A DNA stretch of 64,000 nt from Mycobacterium sp. ITM-2016-00318 (GTDB taxonomy: Bacteria > Actinomycetota > Actinomycetes > Mycobacteriales > Mycobacteriaceae), in assembly GCF_002968285.2 (NCBI RefSeq), contig NZ_CP134400.1, positions 3,472,001-3,536,000 on the forward strand. The letters run 5' to 3'. The translations under genes were made by a program, and so were the position numbers. The notes below the pieces were generated by a model, which saw only the letters and a list, made by a program, of their open reading frames with translations, made no database searches and was not told where the DNA came from. The number at the start of each line of letters is the position of its first letter. Positions within the stretch are counted from its first letter, which is position 1. This document shows positions 6,879-16,619 of this stretch, one piece after another.

Positions 6879-7742
6879 GTGTCGGTGTTCGTAGATATCG
6901 CGCCTGACGAGTCGCTGGTCGACTCGCCGACTCCCCCTGCGGCCAAGGGAAAGTGGCGCGGCAGGCTCACTCGAGCCGCGCTGCCGCTGTTATCGCTGAT
7001 TGTCTTCTTCATCGTCTGGCAGATCGCCGCGGCCAGCGGCATCTGGAATCAGACGTTCGTGCCCTATCCGAGCACGGTCTGGCGCGCCTTCGTCGACGTC
7101 TCGACGACGCACGACGGTGTCCGCGGATACGCCGGATACCTGCTGTGGGAGCACCTCTACATGACGCTGCGGCGCGTACTCGCAGGCGTAGTCATCGGCG
7201 TCGTGCTTGGTGTGCTGCTCGGCCTGGTAATGGGTTCGGTCGGCTGGGTGCGCAGAGTGCTCGAGCCATGGCTGACGTTCCTGCGGGCGCTGCCGCCGCT
7301 GGCCTACTTCTTCCTGCTGGTCATCTGGCTCGGCATCGACGAGGCACCGAAGATCACCCTGCTCGCGCTGGCGGCGCTGCCGCCCGCCGCCGTCGCCACC
7401 ACCGCCGCCGTCGTCGCCGCCCCCGTCGGTCTGCAGGAGGCGGCCCGCGCGCTCGGCGCATCCCGGGCTGAGGTAATTCGCGACGTGGTCGTTCCCTCTG
7501 CTCTGCCCGAGACGTTCACCGGCATCCGGCTCGCGGTGGGTATGGCCTACTCCTCGGTGGTGGCCGCAGAACTGTTCAACAGCATCCCCGGTATCGGCGG
7601 CTTGGTAAAGGACGCCAGCAATTACAACAACACCCCCGTCGTTCTGGTCGGCATCTTCGCCATCGGTGTTTCCGGCCAGGTCATCGACGGTCTACTTCGC
7701 GCCATCGAACGGCGCGCTGTTCCCTGGAGAGGAAAAATCTAG
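6879..7742 (+). CDS. ssuC: Sulfonate/taurine-type ABC transporter permease
   Basis: This 287-residue membrane protein starts at GTG 6879. It has about six membrane segments (for example LLSLIVFFIVWQIAAA and VVIGVVLGVLLGLVMG) and the cytoplasmic EAA loop EAARALGASRAEVIRDVVVP that contacts the ATPase. Sequence and gene order (permease, binding protein, ATPase) match SsuC/TauC systems for alkanesulfonates or taurine. The binding protein is out of frame at its start, so transport may be impaired. The actual substrate is unknown; the neighbouring oxygenases suggest a carbon-bound sulfur compound. Confidence 0.85.
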   Translation: MSVFVDIAPDESLVDSPTPPAAKGKWRGRLTRAALPLLSLIVFFIVWQIAAASGIWNQTFVPYPSTVWRAFVDVSTTHDGVRGYAGYLLWEHLYMTLRRVLAGVVIGVVLGVLLGLVMGSVGWVRRVLEPWLTFLRALPPLAYFFLLVIWLGIDEAPKITLLALAALPPAAVATTAAVVAAPVGLQEAARALGASRAEVIRDVVVPSALPETFTGIRLAVGMAYSSVVAAELFNSIPGIGGLVKDASNYNNTPVVLVGIFAIGVSGQVIDGLLRAIERRAVPWRGKI

Positions 7743-8772
7743 ATGAGATTCAAAAGCCCTTGTCGCGGCGCTGGCGGCGAGCACGTTGGCGCTCGCCGGG
7801 TGCTCGGTGGACCAGCCGGGTCAACAGGCCGACAAGCCGACGATTCGCATTGGCTATCAGACCTTTCCGAGCGGTGATCTGATCGTCAAGAACAACAAGT
7901 GGCTGGAAGACGCGCTGCCCGACTACAACATCAAATGGGTCAAATTCGACTCCGGCGCCGACGTCAACACCGCGTTCATCGCCAAGGAACTCGACTTCGG
8001 CGCCCTTGGGTCGAGTCCGGTCGCTCGGGGACTCTCAGCACCGCTGAACATTCCCTACAAGGTCGCCTTCGTGCTCGACGTGGCCGGTGACAACGAGGCA
8101 CTGGTTGCCCGCAACGGGACGAACGTCAATTCGATTCCCGAACTGCGCGGCAAGCGCATCGCCACACCGTTCGCATCGACTGCGCACTACAGCCTCCTTG
8201 CGGCGTTGGCTCAGAACAACCTGAAGCCCAGCGACGTTCAGCTGGTCGACCTGCAGCCGCAGGCCATCCTGGCGGGGTGGGAGCGCGGCGACATCGATGC
8301 CGCCTACACCTGGCTGCCGACGCTGGACCAGCTGCGCGAGTCCGGCAAGGATCTGATCACCAGCCGCCAGCTCGCCAAGACGGGCAAGCCGACGCTCGAC
8401 CTCGGTGCCGTGTCTGACGACTTCGCGTCTGCGCATCCGGAGATCGTCGACATCTGGCGCCAACAGGAGGCACGCGCGCTCGGCGTCATCAAGAACGATC
8501 CGAACGCGGCAGCCAAGGCCATCGCCGCCGAGATTGGGCTCTCGCCGGAACAAACGGCGAGTCAGCTCAAGCAGGGCGTGTACCTGACGCCCGAAGAGGT
8601 CGCATCGCCGGAATGGCTTGGCTCAGAGGGCAAGCCGGGCAACATCGCCGTCAACCTGCAAAGCGCATCGCAATTCCTCGCCGAGCAGAAACAGATTCCC
8701 TCGGCGGCGCCCTTGACGACCTTCCAGGATGCGATCTACACAAAAGGGTTGCCGGGTGTCCTCAGTCAGTGA
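7743..8772 (+). CDS. ssuA: Sulfonate-type substrate-binding lipoprotein, frameshifted at its start
   Basis: The mature region (from about 7801) is a periplasmic binding protein: IRIGYQTFPSGDLIVKNN, TAFIAKELDFGALGSSP, WERGDIDAAYTWLPTLDQL, as in SsuA/TauA. The lipoprotein signal KALVAALAASTLALAGC is in the coding frame, but the only ATG, at 7743 right after the ssuC stop and preceded by GGAGAGG, is one base out of frame (MRFKSPC...). Removing one A from AAAA at 7752-7755 restores MRFKALVAALAASTLALAGC, an ideal lipoprotein start. The only in-frame candidate, TTG 7786, would cut the signal peptide. So this is a frameshift, slippage on the A run, or a sequencing error. Confidence 0.8.
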
Positions 8773-9568
8773 CCTCGAACACGTGGTGAGACAGCGTCAT
8801 GAAGGCGCAATCCGGATCAGCGACGTGTCGCACCGGTACGGGCGCGGCCGGGATGAAGTCACCGCGCTCGGGCCGGTCGACCTGACCGTCGAGCCGGGGT
8901 CGTTTCTGGTGCTGGTCGGAGCTTCCGGATGCGGAAAGAGCACCCTGCTTCGGCTGCTCGCCGGCTTCGAGGCGCCGAGCGAGGGGTCGGTGCAGGTGTC
9001 GGGCAGCGCTCCGACACCCGGGGTGACGGCTGGTGTGGTGTTCCAGCAGCCGCGGCTTTTTCCCTGGCGGACGGTCGGCGGAAACGTCGACGTGGCGCTC
9101 AAGTACGCGAAGGTTCCGCGCGAGCGCCGCGCCGAACGCCGCGCCCAACTGCTCGAGCGGGTACGCCTGGAAGGCACTGCGCACCGTAAGATCTGGGCGA
9201 TCAGCGGCGGCCAGCAACAGCGGGTGGCGATCGCGCGGGCGCTCGCCGCAGAGACCCCGCTGTTCCTGCTCGACGAACCGTTCGCAGCGCTGGACGCGCT
9301 GACGCGCGAACGGCTGCAGGAGGACGTCCGGCAGGTCAGCGCCGAATCCGGCCGCACCACTGTGTTCGTCACGCACAGCGCCGACGAGGCCGCGTTCCTC
9401 GGATCGCGGATCGTGGTCTTGACCCGTCGGCCCGGGCAGGTCGCACTCGACCTCCCCGTCGATCTACCCCGAGGCAAGGTGGACGCCGACGAACTGCGCC
9501 GGTCCCCGGAGTACGCCGAGCTGCGCACCGAGGTCGGCCGCGCCGTCAAGGCCGCCGCCGCCGCCTGA
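8756..9568 (+). CDS. ssuB: Sulfonate/taurine-type ABC transporter ATP-binding protein
   Basis: About 270 residues from GTG 8756, overlapping the binding-protein gene by 17 bases. Walker A is VGASGCGKSTLL, the Q-loop is VFQQPRLFPWRTV, the signature ISGGQQQRVAIARALA (Ile in place of the usual Leu), Walker B LFLLDEPFAALDA, and the switch histidine VTHSADEAAF. It energises the SsuC-type permease. Length is normal for SsuB/TauB. Confidence 0.88.
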   Translation: MSSVSDLEHVVRQRHEGAIRISDVSHRYGRGRDEVTALGPVDLTVEPGSFLVLVGASGCGKSTLLRLLAGFEAPSEGSVQVSGSAPTPGVTAGVVFQQPRLFPWRTVGGNVDVALKYAKVPRERRAERRAQLLERVRLEGTAHRKIWAISGGQQQRVAIARALAAETPLFLLDEPFAALDALTRERLQEDVRQVSAESGRTTVFVTHSADEAAFLGSRIVVLTRRPGQVALDLPVDLPRGKVDADELRRSPEYAELRTEVGRAVKAAAAA

Positions 9569-9662
9569 TAAGACTCACGATGACTCCAGACGTGGTGCTG
9601 TACTGCCGCCGCGCCCTACGGTGCCCGTAACCCATCGACTCCCATCGAAGGATAGCTCCCAC

Positions 9663-11102
9663 ATGTCCGAAATCACCGCCACTCCAGAAGAACTGAGCCA
9701 GGATCCGCCAGGTCCCGCCCGCAGACTACGGGGCAACCTCGGTGTGGCCTCGATCGTGTTCATGGTGATGGCCGCCGCAGCGCCGCTCGGTGTCATCGGC
9801 GGCGTGGTGCCGCTCGGCATCGCCGCGGGCAACGGGGCAGGCTTCCCCGCCACGTTTGTGGTGTCCACGGTCATCCTGCTGCTGTTCGCAGTCGGATTCA
9901 CCGCGCTGACGCCGTATGTCGAGGACGCAGGCGCGTTCTTCTCCTATGTCCGGACCTCGCTGGGCTTTCCGGCCGGTATCGGTATCGCGTTCGTCGCACT
10001 CGTCAGCTATGTTGCGATCGAGGCGGGTGTGTACGGGCTGCTCGGTCCGGCGGGCGGAGCGATCGTCGAATTGTTCGCCGGTCCTGCCCTGCCGTGGTGG
10101 GTGTTCGCAGCGGTGGCGTTCGCGGTCACGACATACGTCGGCTACCGCAACATCGAGCTGTCCAGCAAGGTGCTGGCGGTGTTGCTGACCGCGGAGATCG
10201 CGATCGTCGTCGTGCTGGACGCTGTCATCGTCTTCCAGGGTGGCGACCACGGGCTGTCCAGCGGGATCGTCAACCCGAGCGCCATCTCGTCTGGTTCTCT
10301 GGGCATCGGCCTGCTGTTCGCCCTGATCAGCTACGTGGGATTCGAGGCGACCGCGATCTTCCGGGACGAAGCCAAGGCCCCGGAGCGCACGATTCCCCGT
10401 GCCACCTACGTCGCGCTCATTCTGATCGGCGTGTTCTACGCCGTCACCAGCTGGGCGCTCATCTCCGGATGGGGCGACCAGGAAGCAGTGAGTCGGGCAA
10501 CGGATTCGGGCTCCACGTTCCTCGCCGACACCGCGCAGCGCTACATCGGCGTTGTGGGCACCGACATCATCACCGTGCTGTACTTCACGAGCCTGTTCGC
10601 CTGCATCCTCGCGTTCCACAATGTGGCGTCGCGCTACGTGTTCGCGTTGTCGCAGCGCGATGTGCTGCCCGCGTCACTGAGCCGCCCACATGGCACGCAC
10701 GGTTCACCGCATCAGGCGTCGTTGTGGATCTCCGGCGTGGTCGCGTTGAGCGTCATCGCGGCGGTGGTGTTCCACCTCGATCCCGCCGCGCAGTTCTACA
10801 CCTGGTTCGCGGGCGCCACCACGGTCGGGTTCGTCGTCCTGCTGATCGCGACCTCGGTGGCTGTCCTCGTGTACTTCGCCAAGGATCGGCGGGGCTACTC
10901 ACAGTGGCGGGTGCGGATCGCACCTGCGCTCGGCCTCGCCGGCCTCGCCGTCGGGCTCATCCTCATCGTCGCCAACCTCGAGGATCTCGTTGGCGGGTCG
11001 ACCATCTTGGGCTGGGCCATCGTGGGATTGCTCGTTGTCGCGTTCATCGCAGGCGTCATCGTCGGCAAGCGGACCGATGACAAGGCGGTGGCGCGACCGT
11101 GA
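9663..11102 (+). CDS. APC-superfamily amino acid permease
   Basis: The protein has 479 residues from ATG 9663 (GAAGGA upstream) and about 12 membrane helices, for example IVFMVMAAAAPLGVIGGVVP and TTVGFVVLLIATSVAVLVYF. The conserved APC glycine stretch is YVGFEATAIFRDEAKAPER. It overlaps the next gene (GTGA), a glutamine-synthetase-like ligase. The pairing suggests uptake of an amino acid or amine that the ligase then glutamylates. It lies between the sulfonate ABC genes and two sulfur-oxygenase-type genes, so the substrate could contain both amine and sulfur; that is inference. Confidence 0.8.
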   Translation: MSEITATPEELSQDPPGPARRLRGNLGVASIVFMVMAAAAPLGVIGGVVPLGIAAGNGAGFPATFVVSTVILLLFAVGFTALTPYVEDAGAFFSYVRTSLGFPAGIGIAFVALVSYVAIEAGVYGLLGPAGGAIVELFAGPALPWWVFAAVAFAVTTYVGYRNIELSSKVLAVLLTAEIAIVVVLDAVIVFQGGDHGLSSGIVNPSAISSGSLGIGLLFALISYVGFEATAIFRDEAKAPERTIPRATYVALILIGVFYAVTSWALISGWGDQEAVSRATDSGSTFLADTAQRYIGVVGTDIITVLYFTSLFACILAFHNVASRYVFALSQRDVLPASLSRPHGTHGSPHQASLWISGVVALSVIAAVVFHLDPAAQFYTWFAGATTVGFVVLLIATSVAVLVYFAKDRRGYSQWRVRIAPALGLAGLAVGLILIVANLEDLVGGSTILGWAIVGLLVVAFIAGVIVGKRTDDKAVARP

Positions 11103-12454
11103 CGCAGACCGTCCATTCGTCCGCGAACGGCGAGCGCGTCCAACCGGATGCCGAGCACGCGCTGCGCAGCGGACTCGACGACGGGTCGTTGACGGAGATC
11201 GAGATCGCCTGGAGTGATCCCTTCGGCCACGCTCAAGGCAAGCGGATCCCGGCACCGCAGTTCCTGAACCGGGCGCTCGGCACCGGATTCGCCTTCTGCG
11301 AGGCGTCGTTGGCGTGGGACACCGCAGGGACGGTGATCGATTCACTTCGGCTGACGAACTGGAGCGGTGGATACCCCGACGTCTACGCCATCCCGGACTT
11401 CGCGACGTACAAGCCGTTGCCGTGGCGGGCCGGGGTCGGTCACGTCATCTCCGACATCGTCGCCCACGACCGCAGCCCGTCGCTTCTCGATCCGCGGGCG
11501 GTCCTCAAGAGAGTGCTCACCCGCCTTGCATCGCTGGGCTACACCGCCAAGGTCGGCGTCGAGTTCGAGCTCTACCTGCTCAACGCGGACGGCTCGGCGT
11601 TCCAGGAAGACATCCACGCCTACTCGTTGGAGAATGCCAACGCCCTCGACCCGATCCTCACCGACCTCTACGAAACGCTGAGCGCATTCACGGCCTTGGA
11701 AGGCATCCAAACCGAATACGGCCCTGGTCAGATCGAGACGAACCTGGTCTACACCGACGCTTTAGCGGCCGCCGACGACGCGGCCAGGCTCAAATACGCC
11801 GCGAAGGAAGTGGCACGCAGGCACGGCAAGCTCGCCAGCTTCATGCCCAAACCCTTCACCGAGCATTCGGGAAGCTCGCAGCACATCCATATCTCGCTGT
11901 GGCGCGGCGACGAGCCGGCGTTCGCCCCCGACGACGGCACCGAGAACGAGGTGACCCTGCACGCCATCGCGGGCCTGCTCGAGCACCTGCCATCGATCAC
12001 CCTGTTCGGCGCGCACACCGTCAACGCGTACCGGCGATTCACCCCCGACTCGTTCGCACCGGCGACCGTGACGTGGAGCCGGGACAACCGCAGCGCCGCC
12101 GTGCGGTCCCTGATCGAGCATGATCCCGCAGCCACCCGTATCGAGCTGCGCAGCGGCGGATCAGACGCCAACCCGTACTGGTTGATCGCCTCGGCGCTGG
12201 CCGCGGTCGTCGCCGGCCTGGAAGCCAAACGCAACGCCCCGCCCGCGTTGGGCGGCAACCTCTACACCGAGGGCGTACCGCTGCCGGAATCACTCGGTGT
12301 GGCAATCGAACTCGCAACTCGTGACGACACCATCCTGGAGATCCTCGGAGCCGACTCCGTCCTCGACTTCGCATCGTTGGCCCGCAGCGAGTGGGTGGAG
12401 TACAGCAACGAGGTCAGCGACTGGGAACGCCGGCGCTACCTGAGCAGCTCGTGA
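11099..12454 (+). CDS. Glutamine synthetase-like ligase (gamma-glutamyl amine ligase type)
   Basis: This 451-residue protein starts at GTG 11099. It has the GS beta-grasp and catalytic domains: VGVEFELYLLN (metal-binding glutamates), TEYGPGQIETNL, HSGSSQHIHISLW (ATP/ammonia site), RIELRSGGSDANPYW. It is shorter and more divergent than GlnA and lacks the adenylylation loop, as in PuuA and related gamma-glutamyl-amine ligases. It probably couples glutamate to an amine imported by the preceding permease. The stop overlaps the following monooxygenase gene, so the steps are likely co-translated. Substrate unknown. Confidence 0.75.
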   Translation: MTQTVHSSANGERVQPDAEHALRSGLDDGSLTEIEIAWSDPFGHAQGKRIPAPQFLNRALGTGFAFCEASLAWDTAGTVIDSLRLTNWSGGYPDVYAIPDFATYKPLPWRAGVGHVISDIVAHDRSPSLLDPRAVLKRVLTRLASLGYTAKVGVEFELYLLNADGSAFQEDIHAYSLENANALDPILTDLYETLSAFTALEGIQTEYGPGQIETNLVYTDALAAADDAARLKYAAKEVARRHGKLASFMPKPFTEHSGSSQHIHISLWRGDEPAFAPDDGTENEVTLHAIAGLLEHLPSITLFGAHTVNAYRRFTPDSFAPATVTWSRDNRSAAVRSLIEHDPAATRIELRSGGSDANPYWLIASALAAVVAGLEAKRNAPPALGGNLYTEGVPLPESLGVAIELATRDDTILEILGADSVLDFASLARSEWVEYSNEVSDWERRRYLSSS

Positions 12455-13467
12455 CCGCTCCGCGGTTCGGCGTGTGGGCCCCCGTTTACGGCAACCACGG
12501 CGCCCGGCATCATCCGCATGACGCGCCCGACGCGAGCTATCGGCGCACCCGCGACCTGCTGCTGCGGGCCGAGCGGGCTGGCTTCGATTCGACCTTGTTG
12601 GCGGAGCATGTCATCCACCCCAGCAATACCGAAGACGATGTGCTGGAGACGTGGTCGACGATCGCCGCGTTGGCCGAAGCCACCTCACGCATCGAATTGA
12701 TCGGCGCGGTCAAACCACTGCTGTTCAATCCGTTGGTGTTCGCGAAGATCGCCGCCAATGTCGCCGACATCGCCGACGGGCGACTCGCCGTCAATCTCGT
12801 CACCGGCTGGTTCCTGCCGGAGTTGGAGGGATTGGGCCTCGACCCGCTCGATCACGACGACCGGTATGCCTACTCGAGGAAATGGATCGGTGTCGTCACC
12901 GAACTGTGGGCGGGCAAGCATGTTTCGATCGGTGATCGCGACGGCCAGCCCGCCCTGATCCGTCCTGTGCCCGCCGACCCGCCCCTCCTGTATGTGGGCG
13001 GTGAATCCGAGCCGGGCCGCGCCCTGGCCGCCGATAACGCCGACGTCTTCTTCATCAACGGCCGCCCGTTCCCCGACACGATCGAGGTCATCGAGGACCT
13101 GCGTGCTCGGCCTCGCGACGGTGCACCCCTGCGATTCGGGTTGTCCGCATTCGTGATTGCGCGCGATACGGAGGCGGAAGCGATCGCCGAGCTGGAGTAT
13201 CTGCAGGCCCTCTCCGACGCCGAGACCCGCCCCGAGATCTCCGGCGGCACGGACCCGAAGACCCAGATGTACAAGGTGCTTTCGGGCACCAGACGCATCG
13301 GCTCCAATGGCGGCACGCTGGCCGGCCTTGTCGGCAGGTATGAGCAGGTGATCGAGCGCATCGAGGCGTATCACGACGCAGGCATCGAGCTCTTCATGCT
13401 TCAGTTCCAGCCGATCGAGGCCGAAGTGGACCGGTTCGCCGACAAGATCATTCCCCATTTCCGATAA
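12451..13467 (+). CDS. LLM-class FMN-dependent monooxygenase (SsuD/SfnG-like)
   Basis: About 338 residues from GTG 12451 in a 4-base overlap with the ligase gene. It has the luciferase-like TIM-barrel features: FGVWAPVYGNHGARH, FDSTLLAEHVIHP, LAVNLVTGWFLPE, LLYVGGESEPGRALAAD. The closest type is alkanesulfonate or dimethylsulfone monooxygenase, which cleaves C-S bonds with FMNH2 and O2 to release sulfite. No flavin reductase (SsuE) is seen nearby, so reduced FMN must come from elsewhere. The sulfur role is supported by the adjacent sulfonate transporter. Confidence 0.8.
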   Translation: MTAPRFGVWAPVYGNHGARHHPHDAPDASYRRTRDLLLRAERAGFDSTLLAEHVIHPSNTEDDVLETWSTIAALAEATSRIELIGAVKPLLFNPLVFAKIAANVADIADGRLAVNLVTGWFLPELEGLGLDPLDHDDRYAYSRKWIGVVTELWAGKHVSIGDRDGQPALIRPVPADPPLLYVGGESEPGRALAADNADVFFINGRPFPDTIEVIEDLRARPRDGAPLRFGLSAFVIARDTEAEAIAELEYLQALSDAETRPEISGGTDPKTQMYKVLSGTRRIGSNGGTLAGLVGRYEQVIERIEAYHDAGIELFMLQFQPIEAEVDRFADKIIPHFR

Positions 13468-13482
13468 CGCCTGGGAGTCATC

Positions 13483-14718
13483 ATGACCGTCACACGCGAT
13501 GCCGTCGCACCGCGACGCCCGTTCAACGGCAAGCCGCTGGGTGGGACAGTCAAACAGCGATTGGCGCGGTTGCCCGAGGTCGTCGCCGCCCTCCGCGAAG
13601 ACGATCCCGCCGCCGAACGCGAACGGGTTCTTCAGTACGACGCCGTCGAGTCACTCTGGCGGACAGGCGTACTCAACCTCCGCGTACCCACCGAATTCGG
13701 CGGTCCCGGCGGGAAGGCTCGCGATGTCCTTTCGGCCGTGATCCAGATCGGCCGCGGCAGCTCAAACGTCGCACAGGCCCTTCGATCACACTTCGGCTTC
13801 TCCGAGCGGCTGCTTAGCAACCGGGCGACGCGGCAGGAAGCCGAAGAGTGGTTCCCGCGGGTTCATGCGGGTCTCATCGTCGGCAACGCCATCACCGATG
13901 CTGCGGGCAAGGCTCCGTCGAGCGCGGACACCAAGGTTCTGCCCGACACCGACGGTGTGCTTCGGCTCAACGGATACAAGTTCTACTCCACCGGCACACT
14001 GTTCGCCGACGTTATCGCGGTGTCTGCATTGGATGCGCTCGGCCGCGACGTCCAGGCGATCATCCCTGCCGGCCGGCCGGGCGTCGAATTGTTCGACGAC
14101 TGGGACGGATTCGGGCAGCGCACGACAGCGAGCGGCGGAACCCGGTTCACCGAAGTCGAAGTGCATCCGCACGAGGTGGTGACGGTATCCGACGGCAACA
14201 CGCTCGGACACGTGACCGCCTTCCTTCAGCTGTATCTGGCCTCGGTGGCGGTCGGCATCGCATACTCCGTGTTCGACGACGCCGTGCAGTACGTACGTAC
14301 AAAAGCCCGTCCTGCATCGCACTCGATCGCCGACAGCGCCGCAACCGACCCGTTCGTTCTGGAGGCCGTCGGAGAGATCTCGGCTTCGGCGGCCTCGGCC
14401 GAAGCCATCGTGTTGGCGGCAGCCGACGCCATCGATCAACTCGTCGACAGCCGCAGGCAGGGCGATCCCGATGCGGTCGCCGAGGTCGCGGTCACCGTGG
14501 CGAGGGCGCAGCTGGTGGCGGAGCGGCTGACGATCTCGGCAGCCGGGCGACTGTTCGACACCGGCGGAGCCTCAGCGACCGCCCGCGCGCTGAACCTCGA
14601 CCGGCACTGGCGCAATGCCCGCACCATCGCCGGACACAGCCCGCTGGCCTACAAGGCCTATACCGCAGGTGATTACGCCGTCAACGGGACGTGGCCGGCC
14701 GCCAACGGCTACTTCTGA
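13483..14718 (+). CDS. Acyl-CoA dehydrogenase-fold flavoprotein (SfnB/DszC-like)
   Basis: This 411-residue product starts at ATG 13483, 15 bases after the monooxygenase. It has the ACAD fold (PTEFGGPGGKARDVLSAVIQ, NAITDAAGK, GYKFYSTGTLFAD) and the C-terminal RLFDTGGASATARALNLDRH. Relatives include SfnB and DszC, two-component monooxygenases of sulfur compounds that use FMNH2 rather than acting on acyl-CoA. It probably oxygenates a sulfur or amine centre upstream of the LLM enzyme. It ends the operon and converges on cysA with a 16-base gap. Reaction not proven. Confidence 0.75.
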   Translation: MTVTRDAVAPRRPFNGKPLGGTVKQRLARLPEVVAALREDDPAAERERVLQYDAVESLWRTGVLNLRVPTEFGGPGGKARDVLSAVIQIGRGSSNVAQALRSHFGFSERLLSNRATRQEAEEWFPRVHAGLIVGNAITDAAGKAPSSADTKVLPDTDGVLRLNGYKFYSTGTLFADVIAVSALDALGRDVQAIIPAGRPGVELFDDWDGFGQRTTASGGTRFTEVEVHPHEVVTVSDGNTLGHVTAFLQLYLASVAVGIAYSVFDDAVQYVRTKARPASHSIADSAATDPFVLEAVGEISASAASAEAIVLAAADAIDQLVDSRRQGDPDAVAEVAVTVARAQLVAERLTISAAGRLFDTGGASATARALNLDRHWRNARTIAGHSPLAYKAYTAGDYAVNGTWPAANGYF

Positions 14719-14734
14719 GTCAAAGGCCTGCCGA

Positions 14735-15790
14735 TCAGGCTTTCGACAACGCGTCTTCGTCGGCCTCGTCGGGCTTCGGGACATCCGTGCCGCCGGGCAA
14801 CGTCGGCACTCGGGTAGCACGGACGTACACCGTGTCGCCCTCTTTGAGGCCGAGCGCCTCGGCGTCACCGCGGGTGATCTGCGCGGTGAACGGGGTGTTG
14901 TTGATCGCGGCGGTCAACTCGACACGAGTTTCGAAGCCAAGCATGACAATTCGGTCGATCGTCGCTTTGAGCACACCGGTCGCCTGAACCGAATCGTCGG
15001 TCTGCGCGATCGCCATGTCAGGATTGCGGCCGACGCGAATGTCGTGCGGCCGCACCAAGGTGCCGTTCAGCGACGACACCGCACCGAGGAACGACATCAC
15101 GAACGCATTGGCCGGTGTGTCGTATACGGCTGTCGGCGAACCGACCTGCTCGATACGGCCCTTGTTCAGCACCGCGATCCGATCGGCCACATCGAGTGCT
15201 TCGGCCTGGTCATGCGTGACCAGGACGGTGGTGACGTGCACCTCATCGTGCAGTCTGCGCAGCCAGGCACGAAGGTCCTCGCGCACCTTCGCATCCAGCG
15301 CGCCGAACGGTTCGTCGAGCAGCAGCACCTGCGGGTCCACGGCCAGCGCGCGAGCCAACGCCATACGCTGGCGCTGCCCGCCCGACAGCTGGTTGGGGTA
15401 TCGAGTCTGGAAGCCGGCGAGGCCGACCACTTCCAGAAGGTTGTCGACCTTGGCCTTGATCTCGGATTTCGGCCGCTTGCGGATCCGCAGACCGAAGCCG
15501 ACGTTGTCGCGGACGGTCAGATGCTTGAAGGCCGCATAGTGCTGGAACACGAAGCCGATCCCCCGCCGCTGCGGCGGTATGCCGGTGACATCGCGGCCGT
15601 TGATGGAGATCGTGCCGGTGTCGGGCTGGTCGAGGCCCGCGATGGCACGCAGCAGTGTCGACTTGCCCGATCCGCTCGGTCCGAGCAGCGCGGTGAGCGA
15701 GCCCGACGGCACATCGAAGTCGACGTTGTCGAGCGCGGCGAAGTCGCCGTAGTGCTTGTTCGCGCCCCGCACCGTGATCGCATTGGTCAT
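14735..15790 (-). CDS. cysA: Sulfate/thiosulfate ABC transporter ATP-binding protein
   Basis: The protein has 351 residues with Walker [13 protein letters not shown], signature [16 protein letters not shown], Walker [14 protein letters not shown], the switch [11 protein letters not shown], and a C-terminal TOBE-like domain ([20 protein letters not shown]). It is the last gene of subI-cysT-cysW-cysA, with the same order as Rv2400c-Rv2397c. It drives import of sulfate for the APS pathway encoded at 3.5-6.6 kb. The C-terminal tail [11 protein letters not shown] is acidic. Confidence 0.95.
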   Translation of the reverse strand: MTNAITVRGANKHYGDFAALDNVDFDVPSGSLTALLGPSGSGKSTLLRAIAGLDQPDTGTISINGRDVTGIPPQRRGIGFVFQHYAAFKHLTVRDNVGFGLRIRKRPKSEIKAKVDNLLEVVGLAGFQTRYPNQLSGGQRQRMALARALAVDPQVLLLDEPFGALDAKVREDLRAWLRRLHDEVHVTTVLVTHDQAEALDVADRIAVLNKGRIEQVGSPTAVYDTPANAFVMSFLGAVSSLNGTLVRPHDIRVGRNPDMAIAQTDDSVQATGVLKATIDRIVMLGFETRVELTAAINNTPFTAQITRGDAEALGLKEGDTVYVRATRVPTLPGGTDVPKPDEADEDALSKA

Positions 15791-15806
15791 GTCGTCTCCT
15801 GAAGTT

Positions 15807-16619
15807 CTAATTGTCCGTTTTCGCGCGTCGCGCGTCGAGGATTACCTGAACCACCAGCACGAGCACCGCGACGGTCATCAACAACGTCGAAATGGCGTAG
15901 GCGCCGTACTCGGAGCCCCGGTTGTACCGGTCGGCGACCAGAAGTGTGAGCGTCTGCGAGGAGCCGGGCAGGTTCGCGGCAACGATCGTCACCGCGCCGA
16001 ACTCCCCCAGCGTGCGCGCGATGGTCAGCACGATGCCGTACATCAAGCCCCACCGGATCGATGGCAGGGTGATACGCCAGAACGTCTGCCACCAGCTGGA
16101 CCCCAGCGTGGCGGCTGCTTCCTCCTGATCGGTGCCGAGCTCATGCAGCACCGGTTCGACCTCGCGGATGACGAACGGCACGGTGACGAAGATGCTGGCG
16201 AGAACGATGGCCGGGAAACTGAAGATGATGTTGAAGCCGAGATCGTTCTGCACGAAGCCGAAGACGCCGTTGGTTCCCCACAGCAGGATCAGTGCGACGC
16301 CGACGACGACCGGAGACACTGCGAACGGCAGGTCGATCGCGGCCTGAAGCAGACTCTTCCCACGGAACTTGTTGCGCGCCAGCACCAACGCCGTCGGCAC
16401 GCCGAACAGCACGTTGAGCGGTACCACGATCGCGACAACGAGGAGCGACAGCTGCAGCGCCGAGATCGCCGCGGGGGTGGTCACCGATTCGATGAAGGCG
16501 GCGAATCCCGGCGTGAAGGTTCGCCACAGGATCAGGCCGACCGGAACGATGAGCAGTAACAGCAGGTAGCCGAGGGCGACGTAGCGCAATAGATGACGCA
16601 CAGGAGTCGACACGATCAT
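15807..16619 (-). CDS. cysW: Sulfate ABC transporter permease CysW
   Basis: 270 residues with six predicted membrane spans ([34 protein letters not shown] and others) and the permease loop [21 protein letters not shown]. It starts at ATG 16619, overlapping the cysT stop (ATGA), and is followed 16 bases later by cysA. It pairs with CysT to form the membrane channel. Confidence 0.95.
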   Translation of the reverse strand: MIVSTPVRHLLRYVALGYLLLLLIVPVGLILWRTFTPGFAAFIESVTTPAAISALQLSLLVVAIVVPLNVLFGVPTALVLARNKFRGKSLLQAAIDLPFAVSPVVVGVALILLWGTNGVFGFVQNDLGFNIIFSFPAIVLASIFVTVPFVIREVEPVLHELGTDQEEAAATLGSSWWQTFWRITLPSIRWGLMYGIVLTIARTLGEFGAVTIVAANLPGSSQTLTLLVADRYNRGSEYGAYAISTLLMTVAVLVLVVQVILDARRAKTDN

